A stretch of 64,000 nt of DNA from Actinomadura citrea (GTDB lineage: Bacteria > Actinomycetota > Actinomycetes > Streptosporangiales > Streptosporangiaceae). The DNA lies in contig NZ_JACCBT010000001.1 in NCBI RefSeq assembly GCF_013409045.1, positions 3,782,001-3,846,000 of the forward strand. Direction: 5' to 3'. The notes under the pieces were generated by a model that saw only the letters and a list, made by a program, of their open reading frames with translations, made no database searches and was not told where the DNA came from. Positions 17,169 to 25,200 of the stretch are shown one piece after another. Within the stretch, counting starts at the first letter, position 1, and every line of letters begins with the position of its first letter. The translations under genes and the position numbers were made by a program.

Positions 17169-18028
17169 CGCGCCTCCTCCCGCCAGACCCGGACCGCGTC
17201 CTGGTAGGCGGCCTCGTCGCCGGACAGGAATCGCTCGCTGAAGGCCGACCACGTGTCCGGACCGGCCGCCGCCTGCGCGTACAGCTTCTGGAACGCCTCG
17301 TCCCGCCCGAAGTCGGGCAGGCAGTCGGTGAAGTGCGCGCCGTTCGGCGTCTCCACCACGCCCGCCACCTGCGACCGGCTGATCAGCAGGGACTGCACCG
17401 GCCCCTCCTTGGCGAAGTCGGCGGTGTCGACGAGCCGCTCGCACGACACGTACGTCCGGTCGGCCGCCTTGGCGAACAGGTCGTCCATGTACGGGTCGGG
17501 GCCGAGGTACTGGGCGTTGCCGCGCGCGTCGGCGCGGTTCATGTGCACCAGCGCCGCGTCCATGCGCAGCGCGGGGACGGCGACGAGCTCCCGCCCGTCC
17601 TCGTAGGGCGACCGGACCGTCCGCAGCTCCGGATTGACCTTCATCACGTCGGAGCCGAGGCCGACCGGGGTGGGCAGGAACGGCAGCCGGTGCGCCGCCG
17701 CGTACAGCCCGAACATGAACATGCCCTCGTCGTACTCGGTCAGCTCGATGGCCCCGGACTGGCGCGCCCGCCGGAAGTGCGGCTCCAGCGGGATCGAGTC
17801 CATCGTCACGAACGCGGTGACGAGCCGGCGGACCTTGCCCGCCGCGCACAGCAGCCCCACGTCCGGCCCCCCGTAGGCGACGACGGTGAGGTCGGTGACG
17901 GGGGAGCGCAGGATCGCCCGCACCAGCGCCATCGGCTTGCGCCGGGAGCCCCAGCCGCCGATCCCGATCGTCATGCCGCTCTCCAGCGACCCCGCGATCT
18001 CCTCGACGGACATCACCTTGGAGCTCAT
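17165..18028 (-). CDS. ipdA: COCHEA-CoA hydrolase subunit alpha, IpdA-like
   Basis: 287 residues, alpha-subunit homologue of class I CoA-transferases. The N-terminal glycine-rich block GMTIGIGGWGSRRKPMALV (about 18-36) and the later HMNRADARGNAQYLGPD segment fit. M. tuberculosis IpdA is about 292 residues, so the length agrees. It is flanked by echA20 upstream and ipdB downstream with ATGA overlaps on both sides, giving tight stoichiometric coupling. With IpdB it is expected to cleave the ring-C intermediate COCHEA-CoA hydrolytically. Confidence 0.9.
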   Translation of the reverse strand: MSSKVMSVEEIAGSLESGMTIGIGGWGSRRKPMALVRAILRSPVTDLTVVAYGGPDVGLLCAAGKVRRLVTAFVTMDSIPLEPHFRRARQSGAIELTEYDEGMFMFGLYAAAHRLPFLPTPVGLGSDVMKVNPELRTVRSPYEDGRELVAVPALRMDAALVHMNRADARGNAQYLGPDPYMDDLFAKAADRTYVSCERLVDTADFAKEGPVQSLLISRSQVAGVVETPNGAHFTDCLPDFGRDEAFQKLYAQAAAGPDTWSAFSERFLSGDEAAYQDAVRVWREEAR

Positions 18029-18771
18029 CGGGCCCCCTTGGCGACGAACGCGTCGCGGTGCTCGTCGCCCGCGCCGACGAGGTTCAGCTCGAACGTGAAC
18101 CCCTGCTCGTAGCGGTAGCTGCGCCTGACGTCGACCGGGTCGATGCCGTTGAGGGACTCCTTGGCGCGCCGGATCACGTACCGGTCCTTTGCGGCGATGC
18201 CGGTGGCGACCTCCATCGCCTTGGCGCGCAGCTCCTCGGCCGGGACGACCTCCAGTACCGAGCCGTGATGGTGCAGCTCCTCGGCCGTGACGTTGCGGCA
18301 CGTGTAGACCATCGCCCGCATCAGGTGCTGCGGGACGAGCCGGGCCAGGTGGGTGGCGGCGCCGAGCGCGCCCCGGTCCACCTCGGGAAGCCCGAAGTAG
18401 GCGTCCCGCGAGGCGATCACGATGTCGGCGTTGCCGGCGAGGCCGACGCCGCCGCCGAGGCAGAAGCCGTGAACCGCGGCCACGACCGGGACCTCGCAGT
18501 CGTAGACGGCGGCGAACGCCGCGAAGCAGCCGCGGTTGGCGCCGACCAGCGCGGCGTGGCCCGCGGTGCTCTGCATCTCCTTGATGTCGACGCCCGCGTT
18601 GAAGCCCCGGCCCTCGGCGCGGAGCACGACGGCGCCGACCCCCGGGTCGCGGCCCGCCGCGAGCACCGCGTCGGCCAGCTCGTACCAGCCCGCGACGGTC
18701 AGGGCGTTGACCGGCGGCGCGTCCACGACGATCTCGGCGACCCCGTCCAGGGTCGTGGTGGAGACTCCCAT
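18025..18771 (-). CDS. echA20: EchA20-like crotonase-fold ring-opening hydrolase
   Basis: 248 residues, crotonase fold. Oxyanion-hole segments are RGFNAGVDIKEMQ (about 55-67) and GFCLGGGVGLAG (about 100-111). In M. tuberculosis EchA20 (Rv3550, about 247 residues) opens the five-membered ring D of the indanone CoA ester. The gene is first in the minus-strand operon echA20-ipdA-ipdB-ipdC and diverges from two SDR genes exactly as Rv3550 does from Rv3549c-Rv3548c. A KstR2-like palindrome lies 14 bp upstream of the start. Confidence 0.9.
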   Translation of the reverse strand: MGVSTTTLDGVAEIVVDAPPVNALTVAGWYELADAVLAAGRDPGVGAVVLRAEGRGFNAGVDIKEMQSTAGHAALVGANRGCFAAFAAVYDCEVPVVAAVHGFCLGGGVGLAGNADIVIASRDAYFGLPEVDRGALGAATHLARLVPQHLMRAMVYTCRNVTAEELHHHGSVLEVVPAEELRAKAMEVATGIAAKDRYVIRRAKESLNGIDPVDVRRSYRYEQGFTFELNLVGAGDEHRDAFVAKGAR

Positions 18772-18784
18772 GCGCTACCTTTCC

Positions 18785-18798
18785 ACCAAACATTTGTT
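18785..18798. promoter_or_regulatory. KstR2-like operator
   Basis: ACCAAACATTTGTT fits the mycobacterial KstR2 palindrome as I recall it (AnCAAGnnCTTGnT) at 8 of 10 defined bases. The two differences are symmetric (G to A in one arm, C to T in the other), so the dyad is kept. It lies between the two divergent steroid-ring operons. Confidence 0.65.
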
Positions 18799-18820
18799 AG
18801 AACAGACGGTAGCAGAGCCG

Positions 18821-18890
18821 TTCGGAGGAGGCGGAATGTCATCGGAGCCGGAGGCGGCAGGTCACTCGGAGCCGGAGGCGGCATGTCGCT
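18821..18890 (+). repeat. Tandem repeat of a ribosome-binding-site/start-codon module
   Basis: Three tandem copies: 18821-18842 (short copy with GGAGG and ATG), 18843-18866 and 18867-18890, the last two 24 bp each and identical at 22 positions. Each has GGAGGCGG followed by ATG, AGG and ATG respectively; the third ATG (18883) starts the SDR gene. The first ATG opens an 18-codon frame (18836-18892) that ends inside the SDR start region. Confidence 0.75.
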
Positions 18891-18892
18891 GA
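18836..18892 (+). CDS. Possible upstream leader peptide of 18 residues
   Basis: The frame runs from ATG 18836 (preceded by TTCGGAGGAGG) to a TGA at 18890-18892, overlapping the SDR start at 18883 in another frame. The sequence is a repeat, MSSEPEAAGHSEPEAACR. With a better ribosome-binding site than the SDR gene itself, it could couple or modulate translation. It may equally be a by-product of the tandem duplication. Confidence 0.3.
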   Translation: MSSEPEAAGHSEPEAACR

Positions 18893-19656
18893 CGCTCGAC
18901 CTGGAGGGCAGGACCGTCGTGGTGACGGGGGGCGTGCGCGGGGTGGGCGCCGGGATCAGCCGCGCCTTCCTGGAGGCGGGCGCCGACGTGGTCGCGGTCG
19001 CCCGCCGCGAGCCGGACTCGGTGCCCGAGGCCGGCGGCCGGACCGCGCGGTTCGTCTCGCTGGACGTGCGCGACCCCGACGCCGTACAGGACTTCGCGGA
19101 CGACCTCGACCGCGCGGACGTGCTCGTCAACAACGCGGGGGGCGCCCCGTACCTGCCGGTGGCGGACGGCGCCCTGCGCACCCACGTCAAGATCATGGAG
19201 CTGAACCTGACGGCGCCGCTGATCATGGCCCGCGCGCTGCGGCCGCTGATCATGAGGCGGGGCGGCGGCTCGGTCATCAACATCGGCAGCGTGAGCGGGG
19301 TGCGCCCGTCGCCGGGCACCGCCGCCTACGGCGCGGCCAAGGCGGGGCTGCACAACCTCACCCAGTCCCTGGCGGTCGAGTGGGCGCCGCACATCCGGGT
19401 CAACACGCTGATCCTCGGCATGGTCCGGACCGAGCTGGCGCACCTGCACTACGGGGACGAGGACGGCATCGCGGCGGTGGCGAGGACCGTCCCGCTCGGC
19501 CGCCTCGCCGACCCCTACGACATCGGCGCCGCCTGCGTGTTCCTGGCGTCCGACCTGGCGTCCTACGTGACCGGCTCGTCGATGCAGGTGCACGGCGGGG
19601 GAGAGCGCCCCGCCTTCCTGGACGCCGCCACCGTCAACAAGGAGGAAACGCGATGA
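18883..19656 (+). CDS. Short-chain dehydrogenase, Rv3549c-like
   Basis: 257-residue NAD(P)-dependent SDR. It has a nucleotide motif TGGVRGVGAGI (about 13-23), the NNAGG segment near 85 and the catalytic Ser...YGAAK (YxxxK about 147-151). Length and position match M. tuberculosis Rv3549c (about 259 residues), the SDR divergent from echA20. It is expected to act on a steroid C/D-ring intermediate. The start is the ATG in the third copy of a tandem repeat. Its stop overlaps the next gene (ATGA at 19653-19656). Confidence 0.9.
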   Translation: MSLTLDLEGRTVVVTGGVRGVGAGISRAFLEAGADVVAVARREPDSVPEAGGRTARFVSLDVRDPDAVQDFADDLDRADVLVNNAGGAPYLPVADGALRTHVKIMELNLTAPLIMARALRPLIMRRGGGSVINIGSVSGVRPSPGTAAYGAAKAGLHNLTQSLAVEWAPHIRVNTLILGMVRTELAHLHYGDEDGIAAVARTVPLGRLADPYDIGAACVFLASDLASYVTGSSMQVHGGGERPAFLDAATVNKEETR

Positions 19657-20561
19657 TCTGCAAGGACCGGGTGGTCGCCGTCACCGGCGCCGGACGCGGC
19701 CTCGGCCGCGCGCACGCGCTGGAGTTCGCCCGGCAGGGCGCCCTCGTCGTCGTCAACGACCTCGGCGTCGCGCGCGACGGCACCGGCGACGCCTCCGAGG
19801 GCCCCGCCCACGACGTCGTGCGGGAGATCGAGGCGCTCGGCGGACGGGCGGTCGCCAGCACCGACGACATCGCCACCGACGAGGGCGCCGCCGCGCTCGT
19901 CGCCGCGGCGACCGGCACGTTCGGGCGGCTGGACACCCTGGTCAACAACGCCGGGTTCCTGCGCGACCGGATGCTGGTCAACCTCGGTGAGGACGAGTGG
20001 GACGCCGTCATGCGCGTGCACCTCAAGGGCCATTTCCTGCCGCTCAAGCACGCCGGGCGTCACTGGCGGGCCGAGAGCAAGGCCGGCCGCGCCGTGGACG
20101 CGCGCGTCGTCAACACCTCCTCCGGTGCCGGGCTGCTCGGCAGCGTCGGCCAGGGCAACTACTCCGCCGCGAAGGCGGGCATCGTCGGGCTGACGCTCGT
20201 GGCGTCCGCCGAGCTCGGCCGGTACGGCGTGATGGTCAACGCGATCGCGCCCGCCGCCCGCACCCGGATGACCGAGGAGGTCTTCGCGCAGACGATGGCC
20301 GCGCCCGCCGAGGGCGAGTTCGACGCCATGGCGCCCGAGAACGTCTCGCCGCTCGTCGTCTGGCTCGGCTCCGCGCAGTCGCGGGACGTCACCGGGCGGG
20401 TCTTCGAGGCCGAGGGAGGCAAGATCTGCGTGATGGACGCCTTCCGCCACGGCCCCGCCGCCGACAAGGGCGCGAGGTGGGACCCGGCCGAGGTCGGCGA
20501 CGTCGTCAGGGACCTCCTGGCGAAGGCCCCCAACCCCGAACCGGTGTACGGAGCGGGCTGA
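19653..20561 (+). CDS. Short-chain dehydrogenase, Rv3548c-like
   Basis: 302-residue SDR with TGAGRGLGRAHALEFARQGA (about 10-29), a VVNDLG cofactor segment with an insertion, NNAGFLRD and the catalytic NYSAAKAGI (YxxxK). The longer form with an extended C-terminus resembles hydroxyacyl-CoA dehydrogenase SDRs (the peroxisomal MFE-2-like type) and matches Rv3548c (about 304 residues). It follows an AAGGAGG site and overlaps the preceding gene by four bases, forming a two-gene operon within the steroid-ring cluster. Confidence 0.9.
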   Translation: MICKDRVVAVTGAGRGLGRAHALEFARQGALVVVNDLGVARDGTGDASEGPAHDVVREIEALGGRAVASTDDIATDEGAAALVAAATGTFGRLDTLVNNAGFLRDRMLVNLGEDEWDAVMRVHLKGHFLPLKHAGRHWRAESKAGRAVDARVVNTSSGAGLLGSVGQGNYSAAKAGIVGLTLVASAELGRYGVMVNAIAPAARTRMTEEVFAQTMAAPAEGEFDAMAPENVSPLVVWLGSAQSRDVTGRVFEAEGGKICVMDAFRHGPAADKGARWDPAEVGDVVRDLLAKAPNPEPVYGAG

Positions 20562-20575
20562 CCGGCGCCCGCGCC

Positions 20576-21994
20576 TCACTGAGGCCGGTAGCCGTCCATG
20601 TACCGGCTCACCTGCTCCGCGTAGGGCCGGGTCCTGGCAGGGACGCCGCCCGTCTTCACCACCGTCGTGGCCGAGGTCCGGTAGGCGGCGGCGAGGTTCA
20701 GCGCCGGGTCGCCCGGAAGGTCCTTCAGGTCCTTCCCCCAGTAGCACAGGAACCGCCCCATCGCGGGGATGGACAGCTCCGGCGTGATCTGGGCGGGCCT
20801 CGGCTCGGGGTTGTCGAGCCCGCCGGGCTGCCAGAACGCCAGGACGTGCGGAGTCCACCGGGCGATGCCGTACTCGTCGTGCGCCGGGTCGGACAGGTGC
20901 GGGTCGAAGCCGCTCTCCGCCTTCAGCATCGCCGCGATCAGCGTCGGGCTCAGCCCGCGCAGCTCGCACCACGTCCCGGCCTGGACGATCAGGTCCCGGT
21001 AGCGGGCGGGGACGTCCGATCCCGCCCGCAGCCACTGCCGGTTCCGCTCCTCCGGCGCCGTGCCGCCGTCGCCCCGGTGGGGGAGCCCCATGAACGCGAC
21101 GGCGGCCAGTGCCACCGCGGCGGCCACCCCGGCTCCCGCGACCGCCCGCCGCCGGCCGCGCGAGCGCTTTCCCAGCGGACGCCTCCTCGGGGTGAACGCG
21201 CCGGTGCGCGTCTCCCCGGAGGTTCGCGCCAGTGCCGCCCCGAAGTCCGCCGCCGACGCCCAGCGCTTGTCCCGGTCGGGATGGAGCGCGCGCATCACGG
21301 CCGCGCTGACCCCGGGCGAGATCGCGGCCCGGGTCTGACCGGGCGGGCGCGGCGGCACGGCGGGCGGTTCGCCGGTCAGCAGGTGGTGGGTCAGCGCGCC
21401 CAGCCCGTAGACGTCCGCGCGGCGGTCCGGCGCGCCGTCCACCAGTGTCTGCTCGGGCGCCATGTATCCGGGCGAGCCGGCGGGGAGCGTCAGCCTCGAC
21501 AGGTGCTCCCCGGTGCGCGCGATGCCGAGATCGGCGATCATGATGCGCTCGCCGCCGCCGGGCGCGGACCGCAGCAGCACGTTGGACGGCTTCAGGTCGC
21601 GGTGCACGATGCCGAGGTCGTGCAGCTCCTGTACACCCCGGATGATCTCCTGCGCGGTGCGCAGGGCCTCGCCCGGCGGGAGCGGCCCGCCGGCGAGCCG
21701 CTCGGCCAGCGTGCCGCGGTCGGCGTAGGTCATCACGAAGTAGGGCCGGCCGTCCGGCAGCTCCCCGATGTCGAAGACCTGCACCAGCCGGTGCGAGTCG
21801 GCGCGGCGCAGCAGCCGCGCCTCCTGGACGAACCGGTCCCGCACGTCGGTGCGCAGCGTCCAGTGCCCGGCCAGGATCTTGATCGCGACGGGGGAGTCGA
21901 GGTCGGGATCGTGCCCCCGCCAGACCGAGGCGAAGCCGCCAGATCCGAGATGGCTGTCGATCCGGTAGCGCCCGGCGGCGATCGGGGTCTCCAC
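20576..21994 (-). CDS. Membrane Ser/Thr protein kinase with C-terminal lytic-transglycosylase-like domain
   Basis: 472 residues. The cytoplasmic PknB-type kinase domain (about 10-265) has the Gly loop GSGGFASVWRG, VAIK, catalytic HRDLKPSN, DLG in place of DFG, and APE. A basic juxtamembrane stretch is followed by one membrane helix (about 285-305, GAGVAAAVALAAVAFMGL). The outside part (about 330-470) is not PASTA but looks like a goose-lysozyme/SLT domain: AMLKAESGFDP with the usual catalytic Glu, then YGIARWTP and a C-terminal NLAAAYRTSA...GGVPARTRPYAEQVSRYM pattern. That joins a signalling kinase to a putative peptidoglycan-binding or -cleaving domain. Kinase call firm, SLT call by motif resemblance. 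Confidence 0.85.
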   Translation of the reverse strand: METPIAAGRYRIDSHLGSGGFASVWRGHDPDLDSPVAIKILAGHWTLRTDVRDRFVQEARLLRRADSHRLVQVFDIGELPDGRPYFVMTYADRGTLAERLAGGPLPPGEALRTAQEIIRGVQELHDLGIVHRDLKPSNVLLRSAPGGGERIMIADLGIARTGEHLSRLTLPAGSPGYMAPEQTLVDGAPDRRADVYGLGALTHHLLTGEPPAVPPRPPGQTRAAISPGVSAAVMRALHPDRDKRWASAADFGAALARTSGETRTGAFTPRRRPLGKRSRGRRRAVAGAGVAAAVALAAVAFMGLPHRGDGGTAPEERNRQWLRAGSDVPARYRDLIVQAGTWCELRGLSPTLIAAMLKAESGFDPHLSDPAHDEYGIARWTPHVLAFWQPGGLDNPEPRPAQITPELSIPAMGRFLCYWGKDLKDLPGDPALNLAAAYRTSATTVVKTGGVPARTRPYAEQVSRYMDGYRPQ

Positions 21995-22195
21995 GTCTCC
22001 TAATCATGAATGACGGACAAGGGGCGGTGCAGTGGCTTTGGGTGAAGGATCAGGTACGGAATGCGGCCGCGGACGATGGAATGCGCTCTCCCGGCCCGGC
22101 GTTGTATCGGCCGGATAATGGATCGCCCCACGCGGCGTGTTCCGGCTACGGTGCGAAGGTTGTGGGGTCAGTGGGGCCCGGGGGGCCCGGAACCC

Positions 22196-22201
22196 TATCC
22201 T
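22196..22201 (+). promoter_or_regulatory. -10 element of hrpA, leaderless start
   Basis: TATCCT ends 5 bp before the ATG at 22207, placing the transcription start at or next to the start codon. No ribosome-binding site precedes this ATG, consistent with a leaderless mRNA. Confidence 0.5.
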
Positions 22202-22206
22202 TGTCG

Positions 22207-25200
22207 ATGGTTATGGGGACGAGTGTGGAATCGCCGCTCGCCGGCCTGCGCGCGCGCCTGCCGCAGTTGATGCTGCGCGACCAGCACCGGCTGCGCCGCA
22301 GGATCGACGGCGCCCAGAAGACGCGGGACGCCGCGCGCCGGGCCAGGGTCGCCGAGGAGATCGCCGCCGACGTCGAGGCCGCCGAGCGGCGGGTCGAGCG
22401 GCGGCGCCTCGCCGTGCCCGCGATCACCTATCCGGCGCAGCTGCCGGTGTCGAAGAAGAAGGACGACATCCTCGCCGCGATCCGCGACCACCAGGTCGTG
22501 ATCGTCGCGGGAGAGACCGGCTCCGGCAAGACCACCCAGATTCCCAAGATCTGCCTCGAACTGGGCCGGGGCGTGCTCGGCTCCATCGGCCACACCCAGC
22601 CGCGGCGGCTCGCCGCGCGGACGGTCGGCGACCGCATCGCCGAGGAGCTCGGCACCGAGCTCGGCGACGCGGTCGGCTACAAGGTGCGCTTCACCGACCG
22701 GTCGAGCGACGACACGCTCGTGAAGCTGATGACCGACGGCATCCTGCTGGCCGAGATCCAGACCGACCGGCTGCTGCGCCAGTACGACACGCTCATCATC
22801 GACGAGGCGCACGAGCGCAGCCTGAACATCGACTTCCTCCTCGGCTACATCAGGGAGATCCTGCCCCGGCGCCCCGACCTGAAGGTGATCATCACCTCCG
22901 CCACGATCGACCCGGAGCGGTTCTCCGCGCACTTCGGGGACGCGCCGATCGTGGAGGTGTCCGGGCGCACCTATCCGGTCGAGGTCAGGTACCGCCCCGT
23001 CACCGACCCGGACGACCCGTCGGCCGACCCCGACCGCGACCAGGTCCAGGCGATCGTCGAGGCGGTCGACGAGCTCGGCCGCGAGGGGCCCGGCGACGTC
23101 CTGGTGTTCCTCAGCGGCGAGCGGGAGATCCGCGACACCGCCGACGCGCTCACCAAGCACTTCACCCGGCAGAAGGGGACGACCGAGGTCGTGCCGCTGT
23201 ACGCGCGGCTGTCGTCGGCCGAGCAGCACCGGGTGTTCCAGCCGCACCGGGGGCGGCGGGTCGTGCTCGCCACCAACGTCGCGGAGACGTCGCTGACGGT
23301 CCCCGGCATCAAGTACGTCGTCGACCCCGGCACCGCGCGCATCTCCCGCTACAGCCACCGGCTGAAGGTCCAGCGGCTCCCGATCGAGCCGGTGTCGCAG
23401 GCCTCGGCGAACCAGCGCAAGGGCCGCTGCGGCCGCGTCTCCGAGGGCGTGTGCGTCCGGCTGTACTCCGAGGAGGACTTCGAGTCCCGCCCGGAGTTCA
23501 CCGAGCCGGAGATCCTGCGGACCAACCTCGCGTCGGTCATTCTGCAGATGACCGCGCTCGGCCTCGGCGACATCGCCGCCTTCCCGTTCGTGGAGCCGCC
23601 GGACCGCCGCAACGTCAAGGCCGGCGTGGACCTGCTGCACGAGCTCGGCGCGATGGACCCGGCCGAGAAGGACCCGCGCAAGCGCCTCACCGAGCTCGGC
23701 CGCCGGCTCGCCCAGCTGCCCGTCGACCCCCGGCTCGGGCGCATGATCCTGGAGGCCGACCGCAACGGCTGCGTCCGCGAGGTCCTGATCATCGCGGCTG
23801 CGCTGTCCATCCAGGACCCGCGCGAGCGCCCCGCCGACAACCAGCAGGCCGCCGACGAGAGGCACCGCCGGTTCGCCGACCCCGGCTCCGACTTCCTGGC
23901 CTACCTGAACCTGTGGAACCACCTGCGCGAGCAGCAGGCGGAGCTGTCGGGCAGCGCGTTCCGCCGCATGTGCAAGAACGAGTTCCTGCACTACCTGCGC
24001 ATCCGCGAGTGGCAGGACCTGCACGGCCAGCTCAAGCAGGTCGCAAAGTCGCTCGGCGTCACGCTCAACACCGCCGACGCGCCGCCCGACCGCATCCACA
24101 CCTCGCTGCTCGCCGGCCTGCTCTCCCACATCGGCCTGATGGACGTCGACAAGAAGGACAAGCAGCGGCGCGGGCAGGAGTACCTCGGCGCCCGGGGCGC
24201 GAAGTTCGCGGTGTTCCCGGGGTCGTCGCTGTTCAAGAAGCCGCCGCGCTGGGTGATGTCGGCCGAGCTGGTCGAGACCTCCCGGCTGTGGGGGCGGATC
24301 AACGCCCGGATCGAGCCCGAGTGGGTCGAGCCCCTCGCGCAGCACCTGGTGAAGCGCAACTACAGCGAGCCGCACTGGTCGAAGAAGCAGGCGGCCGTCA
24401 TGGCGCGCGAGAAGGTCACCCTCTACGGGGTCCCGATCGTCGCCGACCGCCGCGTCAACTACGGCGCCATCGACCCGGCGCTGTCACGCGAGCTGTTCAT
24501 CCGGCACGCGCTCGTCGAGGGCGACTGGGAGACCCACCACCGGTTCTTCCACGACAACCGCGCCCTGCTGGACGAAGTGGAGGAGCTGGAGCACCGCGCC
24601 CGGCGCCGCGACATTCTCGTCGACGACGAGACCCTCTTCGACTTCTACGACGCGCGGATCCCCGAGGACGTCGTGTCCGGGCGGCACTTCGACGCCTGGT
24701 GGAAGAAGGCCCGGCGCGCCGACCCCGACCTGCTCGGGTTCGAGAAGTCGATGCTCATCAACGAGTCCGCGGGCGGGGTCAGCGAGTCCGACTACCCGGA
24801 CGTGTGGCAGCAGGGCGCCCTGCGGCTGCGCCTCACCTACCAGTTCGAGCCGGGCACCGACGCCGACGGCGTCACCCTGCACATCCCCGTCCAGGTCCTC
24901 AACCAGGTGCGGCCGGCCGGCTTCGACTGGCAGGTGCCGGGCCTGCGCACCGAACTGGTCACCGAGCTGATCCGGTCGCTGCCGAAGCAGCTGCGCGTCA
25001 ACTTCGTCCCGGCGCCCGACTACGCGCGCAAGATCCTCGACCGCGTCGCACCGCGCACCGAGCCCCTGCTGGACGCCCTGGAGCGCGAGCTGACGGCGAT
25101 GACGAGCGTGCCGGTCGCACGCGAGGCGTGGGACCCGTCCCGGCTGCCCGCCCACCTGCGCATCACCTTCCGGGTCGTGGACGCGGCAGGCCGGTCCCTC

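Noticed and set aside
16437..18028. IpdA/IpdB as an ordinary 3-oxoacid CoA-transferase (ScoAB)
   Set aside because: The gene order with echA20, ipdC and two SDRs matches the steroid-ring cluster, which fits better than ketone-body metabolism.
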